A DNA stretch of 64,000 nucleotides from Heliopora coerulea (taxonomy: Eukaryota; Cnidaria; Anthozoa; Scleralcyonacea; Helioporidae). Shown one piece after another: positions 1 through 12,819 of this stretch (position 1 is the first letter of the stretch; every line of letters begins with the position of its first letter). The notes under the pieces are model-generated. The model was not told where the DNA came from. It saw only the letters and a program-made list of their open reading frames with translations, and did no database searches. The DNA is taken from the NCBI GenBank assembly GCA_030142905.1, contig JASJOG010000015.1:3036501-3100500 (forward strand). Direction: 5' to 3'. The translations under genes and the position numbers were made by a program.

Positions 1-1215
1 ACAATATGGGGACGTTTGTCAAGGTCATACCCTCAGGAAGTCGATTCCTGAGCTCCAGACTAGAATTAAACCAGCAACCTTCTAGAGACCGGTGGGACGG
101 TCTAACGATTAAACCTCCGAGATTCAGACGGGGGGGCTAAGGTTGCACTTTCAACATATATGCTGCTTGTGGGGCGAGCACGATATGCTAATAATCACCT
201 GATTGGATAACACAGTTAATAATGTTAATGATAAGGTCAATAGTGTTATTGAATGAAACGATATGTCCGTGGTTAGTTTGACTTGATATCACGGGCGATA
301 TGTGGACGTTCGAAAAGCTCAGTAACCCTCCAGAAAAACGATTTCTGAGCCCCAGACAGTCATCAACCCCGGAACGTTGTAGTGACCAGTGAAACGCTTT
401 AAGCATTGTGTTTCGAAACCCAGGTAGTGATCTGAGGTGTAGGTTCAGCATATCTGCTCCTTACGCGGCAACCACGATATGCTAATAATGTTATCGAATG
501 AGATCAATGTCACACGCAATGTGCATGAGGGAGCTTGTTGATATCATGGACGAGATGTGGACATTTCTTAAGTGAATTAGTATACGAAAGCTGCGACGCC
601 GACACCAGTAAACAAAATGGTTTAGATTCTACGGTCGTGAATCAAACCTCAAATGCTAAACTAGGACTGTTTTGACTAAATGCTTCCAAGCAATGCTGGT
701 CAGTCAGTTTGGTCAACAATTAACGTTTTTCGAGAAATACAGCTCTAAGCTCTCCGTGCTTTAAGTGCCGGCGTCGTCGTGAAAACGTGGAATTACTTTT
801 CATCGCGGTTTTACTGGAACCAGGACAGAGTGAAGAATACTCAAGGGATAATAAATTATTCAATTCTTTTGTTTTACAAGAAAAATCTCATTGTAAGGCC
901 ACTTCCGTCGTTCTTAACGTCCGCGTCGTGTTTTTGTAAACTCTTTATTCCCTCAGGAAAACGACTTCTAGTCCCAGATGGCGATCCAACTCGTAACCTT
1001 CGGATGACCGCTGAGAAGCTCTAACTATTGAACTGGTCTAGAGAGATGCAGATGAGCTAATATTAAAGTTTGATATATCTGCTGCCTATGTGGTAAGCCA
1101 CAACATGTTAATAATATAACTATCGAATGACAACAGACGCTGACGTTTGTCAACCTCATACCCTCCGGAAAAAGAATTTTGAGCCCCAGATGGGATCGGA
1201 GAAGCATCGGCAAGT
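1..1215 (-). repeat. Cluster of decayed tRNA-derived SINE-like copies
   Basis: Related segments near 25-150, 305-440, 935-1070 and 1145-1205 share ACCCTCAGGAAAACGATTTCTGAGCCCCAG-like starts. The best copy continues with GTAACCTTCGGATGACCGC and GAGAAGCTCTAACTATTGAACTGG. This matches the better-preserved tRNA-like copy at 60520-60610 on the same strand. Reverse-complemented, the shared part carries a B-box region and a D-arm-like region. The copies differ greatly, so they are old. Confidence 0.55.
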
Positions 1216-1345
1216 AGATTGAAAATAGCTACTACGCAAACTGAGGTTTAGTCTCCAGTTTTATCTCATTGAAACATTGAATGTCGTCACATGTGCACGT
1301 GCAAGTCTTCTAAAAAAATTTCCGTTAATTTTCCGGAATTCCTAA

Positions 1346-1722
1346 AGCCTAGTCCACACGAGCACACTTTTCTGCGGCAAGTTCTTCAGTGACCATTTTT
1401 ATTTGCTTGTGTAAATGAGAAAATTTGCCCGAATTTTATGTGACAAACATTTTGTGTTGCTGAAAAACTGGCGCGCCAGTTTTTATGTGGCAAAGAAAAA
1501 AATGTCATATGCGAAAGTTTGTTCGTGTGCACAACCCGACACAGAAAATTTGCTACATACTCAGAGACCGACAGTGGCTTCTTCGGTTTTGTCTCTACTG
1601 TCATGGTCATTTCTGCCGCATAGGAAAACGAGTTTTCAGCATAGCATTTGCTCTCTTTATACACGAGCAAATCTTTGTCACAGAAAACTTGCGACAGAAA
1701 ATTTGCTCGTGTGGACTAGGCT
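1346..1722. mobile_element. MITE, TAGTCCACACGAG family, copy 1
   Basis: The terminal inverted repeats read AGCCTAGTCCACACGAGCA at the left and inverse TGCTCGTGTGGACTAGGCT at the right. Both ends are flanked by TAA (1343-1345 and 1723-1725). A TAA target duplication is typical of PIF/Harbinger-type elements. Internal sequence is about 80 percent or more alike, by eye, to the copy at 7449-7818. It has no transposase; open frames inside are not conserved. Confidence 0.85.
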
Positions 1723-2091
1723 TAAGCGCATCCAAAACACGCTTCAACTTGACGTTATCCTGTTACACCCAAGCAAACAAGTCTCTAGTGCAAGCGTGAC
1801 GACGGAAATCGGAACCCAATCCCCGCCACACTGTAACTCGAGGCTGTGTTAAGAGGATTGGAAAGGAGCCTAGGAAAGCAAAGTTAAAAATCCCAGTTGC
1901 ACGAAAGCCGATCAGATTCCCAATTCAATATGTCCTCAGGAAACAAAGACAGTGGTTAGATTCGGGAAACATGTGAACGGTACAGGCTTATCTATCCAAG
2001 GGACTTAAAAGGTCTACTTCTAGGTAAAATGATCCTTGAACTTCCAAGGTTGATTCCGTTGTCTAGCTATATCCATAGCTACCATGCTCAC

Positions 2092-5000
2092 CTGGGTCAT
2101 TCGTTGATTTCCATCCAACAAATTTACATCCGCCTGCATGCTGTTACAATCACTACGGACCAAATCTTTCAAGGAAATAGTCGCTGTACCGAGAAGCCTA
2201 AAAATGTTTGTCACATTCAACAAGTGAGGCTAAACAGAAATGGGCAATTCTACTTGCTTCCCAGCAATAAGGATAGAAATGATAACATCGTGCTTCCGTT
2301 CCCAACGCTAACGGTCGGATACGCACGATTTTCGTCACTTACGGCACATAGTGCGCCTTACACTTACTTGATATCTCTTGGCTAGTTTTTCTCTCCTTCT
2401 TTCTTTAAGTTTTTTAAATTTTGTTCCCCAACCTTGTCAAAGTTTTTTTTGTAATTCTGGCACATAGGTATACAAGCAATAAACAATTCTCTTCATGCAA
2501 TTTATCGTCAACAGAGCCATACAAAAGGATTGCTTAATTTTGACAGGTTAGGAAACAAAACAAAATTAATGAAAATACGGGAGCAAGAGTCAGGGACTAA
2601 TTTCATGAAGGAATTATTTCAGTCCGGCTACGCAAACGGGCTGAAATTTCAAAAACATTCCACGAATTGAAATTTTTCTCCCCTAGTTGAGGGAATTTTT
2701 GTGAGCCGGGCATACATTTATACCGGCTAACTGCGATATCTAAGTATGGACAGTCACTGGCCCCTGAAATGATGCTTTTTTTTTTTGGCCGACATTATGT
2801 TGCCGGCTATCCACTGTCTTCAGGCTTGGACGAGTTCCTTGAAATAGAATACAATCTTTCCCCGAAATTCATCCGATGCGGTCGCGAATTCTCTTGCGGG
2901 GAAATGGGACCGAAAAAGCATTATCCAAAATTCGAATTCAGAGAGCGAGACAAACTTTCAATTAAAATGAAATCAAACAATTAAAATCCAGTGGAATTAG
3001 AAAGCTGAGCTAAAGGCTTCCTTCAAGAACTTGTTTAAATTTCCTACATCGTGATGATTCTTGTTCTTTTATTTATTTTGTTTTCATTTCATGAGAGTTT
3101 GCTTTTACGCATTGAATTGGATATTGATCAATTTTACATAATAGCGAATCATTGCGAATTGCAAAGTCACGTGGAATTGACGGCTTGGGGACATTTCGCT
3201 TAGGTTATGAGCAGCTAGGCAAATACATGATGACTACAAAATAATAAAATCGGACCTGTTTCTTCCAAGTCTTTCCCAGTCTTTCACCTGCACTACCAAG
3301 TTGTCCTCTGGAACAAGCGCTCTCCCTTTTAAGTCCCACTCGAATGCCTGCAACATACCCACAACAACGCAAACCAAAAATTGTAAATACAGTTACAGGT
3401 ACACCATACATCCATCTTGTAAAAAAAAAAAAACGAACTAATTTAAATTCGACGAGAGACACCTTGTTCAAATAGTTTTCCAATGAGCTATATCTTTTCG
3501 AAAAAGTTATTTTAAAAACTGGTTCACGCTACCTCGTTCCATACTGGGTTGAGCTCGTCGTGAATCACTTCAGTTTTTTTTGTTATCCCTGTGGAGAAGA
3601 AAGAACGTATGCTGAACTCGCTAACAAGGCGTCTTGTCAATGTCAAACTCGGTACTCGAAACGCCGACGGTCGGTTTTACGAATATTTCATTAAAATAAC
3701 CAAGGTGTTAAAAAATTTGCACTCACCAAGTAAAGACAAGAGACAGTACGGATCACTTTTGCCCAGTTTCTCAACATTTGGTAAATTGCTTGCACTGGCT
3801 GTTACAACGCGTAGAGCCATTTTTAATTGCTCCTCTCGACCCAGCTGGTCTTATTTAAAGAACAACACTACACTCAAATTTATTTAATCTCTCACCGGGG
3901 GGTTGAAATTTAACATAACCCGCAAAGAAAATACCATTCACGCTTGAATAATCGCCTCGCAAATTTTAATTGGTAACATAACCATCGTTTCGGAATAAAA
4001 TTGTACTGTTTCTGCCATTATAAAATTGTGGCAGTTGCAGTTTTGAATTACTTACGAGTATGTTGTTAGATCAATACATAGCAGTTAAGAAGTCTTTTTG
4101 GACGTGCTTTTTTATTTGATTTATGTAAATTGCACCTTTTCTTCGTGCGATAACACTTGATGAGCCTCCAACGCAAAATTATATATATCTATTTGTATTT
4201 TCCCGTGCAAAGTCAGTTGTTATGGCTACCAGGTGTCAGCTTGATCAAGCTCCTTTGGAAGCCTGACTTTCAAATGCAAACCGTACGAAAAGTTTATTCT
4301 AAGGTAATTAATTTTGTGCTCACTACAAACAAATTTAACCCCCAACAAGCTCGTTTAGCTTGAAAGCGATTGAACTCATCAATTAAAAGCTTTGACCCAA
4401 GGAGTTCGACACTCCTCAACGATACAGCCTGGTTTAACTTGGTCATGGACATAGCCGTAAGGTTAAAACAACTGAAAAGACGAAGAAATTGAACTCCTGA
4501 GGAGGAAGCCAAGCGTCAACATAAGGTATTAACACCAACCTAACCCGAAGTGCATGACAAACAGTGAATCAAAAATTCTCCATCTACCGCAGGGACAAGC
4601 TCGAATCCTAGAAGAGACGTTTTGTTCTGTTTTCATCAAGCTCTCGTGGTTATGCTTGTAGACTAATTACACAAATGGCCGTTTTCACATTAGGGACCGA
4701 CCACCAGTCTGACACGGAGAATTCGTCAAGGACGGAATACCCGTCTCCATAGTCTAAAAACGCAACAGTCATAATTTAAGACGTATAATTCGTCTACTTT
4801 CATACTTCAGTTCATAAGTCAATTGAGATGGATCCCTAGCAAAAGGTATCCATCAGGGCCGAATCACTTGTCTTCGATTTGTTTAGAATTCATCGATCAT
4901 ACGGATAAATGCAGACTTCGTTTTTTCCGACGCGAAAGCCACTTCGACGGACTGGAACGAGCAAGGGGCATGCAGTTTTGCAGTGAGTTATGCGAAGGAA

Positions 5001-8000
5001 AATAATGGCGAAGAAGGGCCCGTCGATTTAACGTCCGCCTGATGGTTTCTTATAATTAAACTTCTAATGTCGACTCAGGCCGTGTCTTGAAGTCATTGTC
5101 CATGAGCATTGCAGAGAATGGGAGAAAGGTCTATTGCCAACAGCGAAGGTTAACTGCACTCACCGCGCACAAAATAACTGGAATAATCAAGAGTTCAGTC
5201 AACAGAAACGTTTGGGTTCAGTTTCTCACCTGTGACCATTGAATGCTAACTGCCATAAAAAAAAGATTTGTACACAGCGCGGGCCCTTCCAACACAACTA
5301 GACAAGTCGCAGCTTCAATAGTTTTCTTATTTAGCCCCTCCGAAATTATCCGAGTTTCCAGAACGCGCTTCGAATGGAATTGGTGCAACGATCATAATCA
5401 TCATTATCTGAAGGAATAAAGATGAACGCTTAGATCAACCGCTTTGGATTGATTTTTGGTCAAAATGACTGCAGTCTCAGAATGGCAAATAATGGCATTC
5501 ACGCGCTGTAAGAGCGATTTCAGAAACGGGTGTAGAAGAAAATAAAACTACATCAGCATGACGAGTGTTTACCATCTAAATTCAGTTGATTGACAGTATT
5601 TGTTGAAGCCTTTAAAGTTTAATATGCAATCCCAGAAAATGCAAATAAATCATACCGCTATATGATTTTAATAGTATGAAGTATTTCACTGTTCGAACAT
5701 TTCACAATATATTAGTACTAGCGTTGGCTTCTGGATGTGTAACTTTCTCGTCAAAACTCAACAAATCACATGAAAGTAAGTAAAGATCTTGGGAAAGGTG
5801 AAAGATATAAAAATGCGACTGGAAGGCCACAGGACAATTGCTGACCATTGTACCATGCATGATACGATGCCACAATGGCCAGTCGAAGTCAGTGGAACGC
5901 TATATCTTTGTAGAGACGACACTGAAATAAATTGGTCTGTAAGTCGCAGGACAACACTCGGTATGATTTCAAGCTGGCAAGGCTTTTGAAAGAAACCAGT
6001 TTAAATTGGACGAAAAAGAATTAAACCATCTTTCCTTGAAAACACATTAACAGCTAAAGCGAGACACCACGAAGTCAAGAGGACAGAAGTGAAAGTTTAA
6101 GGCGACAAATTTAGCCAAAGAAAAGTCGATTCGGCGTCTTACCTCGAAATTGTAAGCTAGCAAAAGGGTCGCTGTGAGGTCCTTTTTCCTTACCAAAACT
6201 TGTCGGAAATGTCGGCAAATCTTGTGCCCCGATCCTTCGAGCTCTCAGCCTTGACATGGCTGTTTTGCCTTTGTCGTGGATCAAGAACTTTGAAAATACT
6301 CAGCGCATGAGAATTTGGCTCATTACAACGTTTAAATAGGCTAGGATTCGTTATTCCCTTGGGTAATTGTGTGATCTTAACCCTTTCATGAGAGAGTTAA
6401 CTATTTCCTGACAGGTCATCCCTGGGCCAGTAAAATCGCGCGCAGTTAGCCAGAGCTAAATAATCTGCGGTTGGCGAGAGTAAAATAGTTAAAGAAGCTT
6501 ATACCTGATGAAGAAAATTTTCGAGGGCCAGCGAGCTGTGCTGGAAAATGCAACTCTATTGCTACCGGCTTAGAGTCGAGTCCGTGGCCCAGTGGGTGGT
6601 GAAACAGGCCCTGTCCACACGTATCCGTTTCCAAACCCAAATTTTTTTTCCCATTTTCAGAATTATTTCTGTCCACAGGATAACGTTTTCGAATCGTTTT
6701 CGCCCGTCCACACGAATACGCAAGCACGATTTGAAAACGATAACAGCCTGCTTGGGCAGCAAAGTTATCCTACCAGGCACTAGTACATCCTGGTCTAACC
6801 CAAAATCTTCGACCTTTTGTTTATCTTCATCCTCTGCCAACTTCGAGATCGGGAGCAAAAGTATCCTGATAATGTTAAGCCTCCTCCTCACATTGTCAGG
6901 TTGAACATTCAGCAGAGCTAGGTTGATCTCAAGACACGCAATCATGCTTGAAAAGAGCTCAAGCTAAAGCGATAGAAAACTGATACGCTCGTCCGTCATT
7001 TTAAATCTCGCGCGAGATACCTCGCCATGAACTGAGCGTTTTTGGAAAGTTCCGTTTTCATCCGTGCACACGAGCGCAGGAAAACGGCATTTTCAAACAT
7101 TTCCACTCTGAGAAGCGTTTTTATGAAAACTTTCCTTTCTGGTCACCGTATTCGCCAGATACGTGTGAACGGGAAGGCAACCCGCAAACAAAAATTTCCG
7201 TTTTCATGTGAAAGTGGACACGTGTGGACAGAGCCACAGTTAATTTCGCCACGTCATAACCGAGGGGACAACCCAATTGTCCTCTCCGTTTCATCTCAAA
7301 CGCCGATGCGATTTTCAAAAACCAAGTCCTGTTACTCCGTTTCTGAATGAGACACGTTCCCTAGTGTACACTTTCCAGGTGTTAAGTCACACATATGTAA
7401 ACCTTAAGTAACAAAGGATCGGATTGGTCTGGCCTTGGCAACAACTAAGGCCTAGTCCACATGAGCACATTTTTTGTGGTAAGTTTTTCAGTGACCATTT
7501 TTATTTTCTCGTGTATGAGAAAATTTGCCCGAATTTTATGCGACAAGTACATTTGCTGAAAAACTGACGCGCCAGTTTTTGTGGCAAAGAAAAAATGTCA
7601 TATGCGAAAGTTTGTTTAAGTACACAACCTGTCACAGAAAATTTGCCACGTACTCAGGGGTTAGCAGCGGCTTCATCGATTTTTTTTTCTCTCCTGTCCA
7701 GTCATTTCTGGCGCACAGGCAAACGAGTTTTAACATAGCATTCACTGTCTTTATACACAAGCAAATATCTTTGTCACAGAAAACTTGCCACAGAAAATTT
7801 CCTCGTGTGGACTAGGCTTAAAAAAACTGTAATCTCAAACGTAGCCACTACGGACGGGTCCAATTTCGTTCAAGCTGAACGATCATTTGACTGGATAAAT
7901 TTTCACAGCTGCCCGGAAACCTGCTTGTGAAAAGCTGGCGTTGGAGTAAGCATTTGAAACACTAAACCGAAATTCACCATTTCATCCGAAGCCTAATCTG

Positions 8001-10487
8001 GCTTTTATGAACTCGTGCGAAAGCAAATACGGATTTTACAGAATGCCATATAGATTTCAAATCATTGTTGGCAACAAGGGAAACGATTTGCTCAAGGCCC
8101 GTCCACACGTTTCCGTTTTCGTTGGAAAACGCAATTTTTTCTTTGCGCATTGCCTTCCCGTTCACTCGTACCCGGCGAATATGGTCACATTTCGGCAGTA
8201 TTCAAACCTTTCTGATTATTTCACTTCGATTTCCACACTGCCTACGCAGCACTCCATTTTCATTTCCATTTTTACTCCATTTTTATTTCATAGTTTTCAA
8301 AAACGCCTTACGTAATGGCGGATGGACGGATCACTTTTCCTTGGACTTTTTTCAAGCCTAATAGCGTGTCTTGAGATCAACATAGCTTTGCTGAATGTTC
8401 AAGCTGACTATTTTCGCTCCAGATCTCGAAGGCCGGTCTGAAACGTCTTGATCGAGGATGAAGAGATACAAGACCTCGAAGATTTTGGATAAGACCAGGA
8501 CGTACAAGTGGTTGGTGGGATAACTTTGCAGCCAAAGTAGGCTGTTAGTGTTCTCAAATCGTTTATGCGTTGTCGTGTGGACTGGTAAAAACGATTCGAA
8601 AGCGCCATCGTGTGGACTCGAATATTCTTGAAAAGGGAGAAAAAAATTGCCTTTACATGGCCTCAGTTTCTTCTCTTTAGCACGATTATAGGCAAGTGAG
8701 CTATTTGATGAGAGAAGTTTGGATTAAATTGAATTTGATGAGTTTGGTGTGTTCATCTGAAGATAAATGCAGACATAGATTAAACCACCGACAAAAAGAC
8801 TGCGTAAGACGCCCAGTAGGCGTTCACTCGGACCGCCTGACTATCGGGAATTCATGCCAGGACATATGAGGCATCAGGGCTTGTTAAGAAAATGAAAAAA
8901 TTACGCACACTCGGTAGGGAGGCCCTGGTCCTTAAAGACTCTAGGTCACCCAAAGTCCCACCCGAACTGATAATGCAGTCATGGGCCACTATGAAATTAG
9001 ACACGTCGAAGTGTACATGTGACATAAATGAGACGCACTACCTCAAATCTGTACAAAATTTTCCTCCTAATGACCTGGCGAGACACCATACAAGTACAAG
9101 TAACTTTCTGATAATGAATTTAATTTGGGGAAGGTTTGTGTCTTAAATTCCCCGTTTATTTCGCCTCCTTTACTATTTGCGTTTTTACATTTTGTTACGA
9201 AGTGATCCAGACATTTTTCGCCTCAGTCCTTCCCCAGGTAACAACAGTTTGACAATGATACCATGAACTTTTAAGTATTGGACGGAACGGTTCAACATTG
9301 TTGTACTTTGGGAACATGCCGAATGAATAAGTAGAGATGTGTACTGAACAACCGGTCAATTATTCAGACGGAATATTACTTTAGTTGTGACAGAGTTAAG
9401 GTTATGTGACCGTTATCCGTTGCAATTTATTTAACGAGTGCTCCGATTGTTTCGACGAAGGATAAATGATATTGTTTTCATTAATCTACTGGTTGAATGA
9501 GAATCGAAGAGCTTCGACAACAAACTTGCGGAATTGAGAAGGGTAAGACGTTGTCACGGTTATCAGTCCGCTAATTTGACATAAATACAGTCCACTAACA
9601 CCGATTGGTATCAATCTTTCGTTTAACTAACGTATATGTCACACATTTTTCGGTTAACCATCTTCTCCAGGAGACATTTAGACCAAACCACCATGGCAGG
9701 GTCGTTCGTAAACGTCACTGACACGGGGAAAGATGACCGTCGGACAACCTGACTAAAAATCTCTTCAAAACTTTGTGTGAAGCTCTTCATTGATGAGCTT
9801 ATGAATATCTACGCAAGAAGTGTATAGCTAACATCGGAAATGATATCTATGGAAGTCACTAGGAAAAAACCTACCAACTTGATGAAAACCAAGCGTGTAA
9901 ACAATCGCAAGATCTTTCATTCGTAGCGTTAAACATCTTTGCCAGACCGGACAGGAAATATTGCGCAATAATTGCAATATCGCGACACGAAAAACAAAAA
10001 AAAAAACCCCACTAAAAAAGCCTCACAAAACAGAGCCGAAATCTAGACTCGTGCTACCACAAGTCGCCCGAGTAATCAACACATCGCAACAAAATATTTT
10101 GTTTCACGTGACTACTTGTATAGCTTGCTATATAAGCAACAAGTTTGTTTATTCTATTTCTCTTTCTACTAACTCTCCAGACGAAGGGCCTTTGCTCGAA
10201 ACGTCGAGGATAGAATATTTTTATCTGTTTCAGATTGTGGCAAGCGAAAATCCCTGCCTTGGTGTTGTGCAAGAAAATGATAGTTTCCAATTGGGGAACA
10301 TCATGGTGAAAGTTTGTCAACTGAGGTTCCAGATGTAAATGGTTCATTTAATTTGACAAGTGAACAGTGACACAGCTTTCTTACCTCTAAAAATTAGGTG
10401 CGCAAGAGGATCGCTAATATCCCCTTTCACTATGACTGGACCTGGTAACTCCTGAACCTTTATTGCTCGAGCTACGAGACGCGACAT
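2092..10487 (-). CDS. Ferlin family protein, N-terminal C2A domain (5' part of gene)
   Basis: Ferlins are large tail-anchored membrane proteins with several C2 domains that act in calcium-dependent vesicle fusion and membrane repair. Exons seen are 6143-6257 (start ATG at 6257), 3533-3588, 3256-3347 and 2092-2197, and phases 1, 0, 2 and 0 agree across all junctions. They encode 123 residues forming one C2 domain. It begins MSRLRARRIGAQDLP, has SDPFASLQFRG at the first calcium loop, then KKTEVIHDELNPVWNE, then AFEWDLKG, VKDWERLGRNR and LLGTATISLKDL. NPVWNE, FEWDLKG and GRNR followed by LGTA are hallmarks of C2A in dysferlin and myoferlin. In-frame stops lie just upstream of both candidate start codons. 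A second first exon at 10385-10487 has the same end phase. The rest of the gene must lie left of position 1. I cannot tell dysferlin, myoferlin and FER1L5 types apart from this part. Confidence 0.85.
6607..7235. mobile_element. DNA-transposon-like element with GGCCCTGTCCACACGT ends
   Basis: The left end GGCCCTGTCCACACGTATCC is matched at the right by the inverse of GGCTCTGTCCACACGTGTCC. Internal copies of CCGTCCACACGAAT and long GTTTTC/GAAAAC runs repeat the terminal motif. A minus-strand frame at 6562-6945 overlaps it, but a matching stretch inside the related copy at 8096-8625 is broken, so coding is doubtful. Confidence 0.65.
7449..7818. mobile_element. MITE, TAGTCCACACGAG family, copy 2
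   Basis: Ends GGCCTAGTCCACATGAGCAC and inverse CTCGTGTGGACTAGGCT are flanked by TAA on both sides (7446-7448 and 7819-7821). It is in the same orientation as the copy at 1346-1722 and shares internal blocks such as GAAAATTTGCCCGAATTTTATG and ATGTCATATGCGAAAGTTTGTT. It lies between the two candidate first exons of the ferlin gene. Confidence 0.85.
8096..8625. mobile_element. Second, decayed copy of the GTCCACACG element
   Basis: It begins GGCCCGTCCACACGTTTCCG and contains AGACCTCGAAGATTTTGGATAAGACCAGGACGT, which matches the reverse complement of 6780-6820 in the other copy. GTGTGGACTCGAAT closes the right side. So the internal parts of the two copies are inverted relative to each other and sit 1.5 kb apart upstream of the ferlin exon at 6143-6257. 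Confidence 0.55.
10385..10487 (-). CDS. Alternative first coding exon of the ferlin gene (or start of a duplicate)
   Basis: The ATG at 10487 opens MSRLVARAIKVQELP, and the exon continues to ISDPLAHLIFRG before a GTAAGA donor at 10384. It is clearly related to the exon at 6143-6257, sharing GK(S/T)AMSRL, AR.I..Q.LP, SDP and FRG, and it ends in the same phase 1. It can therefore splice directly onto the exon at 3533-3588. I found no second copy of the NPVWNE or FEWDLKG exons between 10384 and 6258, which favours alternative first exons over a complete tandem gene. The two versions differ in calcium loop 1, where this one is four residues shorter. An in-frame TGA lies 14 codons before the ATG. 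Confidence 0.7.
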
Positions 10488-11689
10488 GGCAGATTTACCG
10501 TCGACCTCCGACTGCCTGAAAAGTCTTCAAGGCACGAATATAAACATTACGTTAAACAACCATTATCATTTTTGCATGGAACGTGGTCTTGATGTTAAAT
10601 GTCAACTTCTCATTATCCTGTCGAGTTGACTAGCCATGCGTTACCCGAGTGTTTATCTGCGTCTTTAGAGAGCTTAAGCAACAGACGTTTTTGATTCACG
10701 GACGGCTTTTTCTTTCAACAGAATTTTTCATGCAAAACGAAGACAATAATTTCTTATCCCCATGGCGTAGTCGAACCTCTAAAACGCAATTTTCGTTCTA
10801 GACAGACGTCACTTGCAGCGTTTCCACGTTCTGAAGACGTCGCCTACTCCAAGAATGTCAACATCTACCAGTTACTTTTGTCGCTGACTCGCTAATGCGA
10901 GATGCTATGATCTCTCCTGGGATTTTTAGGCTATTCATCTTTGTTTGGATGAAAAATTTGAAAGAATATAGTGCCCAGAATTCAAAACAGTTGTTTTTTT
11001 ATCAAATCTTCCGGCTGCGGTCCGTGACTCAAGAACGTCGGATGCTTAAGATCTCTTTTATTCAAGCAAAGGCGCGTGTCGACTGGCTGTCTACAGTGAC
11101 TCGCTGGATATGACAGCACGAAAAAGAAATATCAGGGTTTGTTCAAAATAGTTAACTTGATATTCTTTTGTTCAAAACACGTTAGATCGAGCTTAAGACC
11201 TCTGTAATACTTTTCAACAGTTATTTGTAACTATTAGTCACAGCATTTCAAGTTATCTACATCTTTACGAGTTTTTGGACATTCCTGGTAATTTTCGTTA
11301 ACCAAGGGAGCCCGAGACAAGAACAATTGCTTAAGGTTTTCATTCAAAATTGCAGTCATTTGAGTATGTTCTGCATTGCTTGACACGAGAAGTCTCTAAC
11401 CAGTCCTTCACTTTGCTGTAAAACTGCAGCGAGGTAATTTGGACTCATTTGAATCAGATTAGATGACAGAGACCGTGATTGCTCGGATGAAAGAAGTAGG
11501 AAAGCGACACTGACAAGCACTTCTCTAAGTTGTTTAACGAGGAAACAACCAGTTTTAAGTGTTGGCTGTTCTGTCAAAACCACGTAGGTTTAGGCCAGAA
11601 ACGATGGCCCTTCAGAAACAATAAGACGCGCAGACAACCACTCATTTCGGCAATAGCCCGTGAACACTAGCCCCAACCTCGTAACGAAG

Positions 11690-12260
11690 CGCGATTCGAT
11701 TGACAAAATCGTCATGACGTGATTACCATGGACAACTCTTCTCCAATCGATACAAAACTTGCCTTGAGCAGTCATCGAAAGTTTTCAAGTTCGCCCTCCA
11801 TATTGTTTGATTGCTGACAAATTGGCTGCTTTAAAACTGCAAGCACAAAATTAAGGGCGGTTTATGACGTTGAATTTATGCACTTGAAAGCAAGCGAGAA
11901 ATAATTGGCGAGAAAAAATAAGAAAAAAAAATTGGGGAGAAAAGTCGCCATGACGTAGTACCTATGGAACTTCATATCTGGTCGACACAAAAATTGCCTG
12001 GAACGGTCATCGAAAGTTATCACTCTCAGCCGCCAAAATGTTTCAACAGTGAAAGCAAACGAGAAAAAAATGACGAGAAAAAAAAATTGCAATGACGTAG
12101 TACCTATGGACACTTCGTGCCCAGACGACTCAAAATTTGCATTAAACGGTCATCGAAAATTCTAACTTCCGGACGCCAAATTGTGTGAACGCTGATGAAC
12201 TGGTGGCGTTGTCGAATTAAAAGCACAAAATTAAGCGTGGTCTATGACGCAGAATTTTTG
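11690..12260. repeat. Degenerate tandem repeat with CCATGACGTAGTACCTATGGA units
   Basis: Related blocks start near 11710, 11947 and 12090, each with (C/A)ATGACGT.(A/G)TACC(T)ATGGA, then GGTCATCGAAA, and then GCACAAAATTAAG..GG..TATGACG at 11844 and 12224. The spacing is not constant, so the array is imperfect. It lies about 1.2 kb upstream of the ferlin alternative exon at 10385-10487. No coding sequence is evident. Confidence 0.6.
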
Positions 12261-12819
12261 CAAGTGAAGGTAAACGTAAGAAACTGCATGGCGAGAAAAG
12301 AAAACTGAGAACTAAATGATAAATGAATAGTCGAATATAAAAAAAGCGTTTGAAAAATGAGAAAGTCAACAGAAGACGAGCACCTATCTCAAGTGTATTC
12401 TGCAAGTGTATTACGAACCGGGGAAATCAAGAATACATTTGAAAAATTTGAGGACCTATTTAGGAATACGTCGTTGTAACGCCATTCGGTGCACTCCGTC
12501 AAATCGATATTCACATTTCACCCAATGTATGTTTGAAGATCCCGAGTGGTCAGCGGTCGGCTGAAAACCCAACTAAAAAACACTTTGGTGAGGCAAATTC
12601 ACAATATAAAAATCTGAATAAAATCCACTCTCTTTCCGCTCCGCTTCCTGCTTCGAGCTGTCGTTTTTTTCCGATCACAATTTCTATTTACATCACCGCC
12701 GACCACGAAAATATTCACGATTATGTTTTCAAAATTTCACGCACACCGAGTTTTAAAAGAAGTTGGCCACTTGGAGAAAAAGGAATAGAGGTGGGTGGTC
12801 CAGTTTCACAGGTGCTTCC

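Noticed and set aside
5340..5420. Possible ferlin exon with a CCTTCAG acceptor
   Set aside because: The frame ends in stops without a donor, and the true exon carrying ELNPVWNE was found at 3533-3588.
6562..6945. 127-codon minus-strand frame as a host or transposon gene
   Set aside because: It mostly lies within a short inverted-repeat element. The related copy at 8096-8625 is broken, and I recognise no domain.
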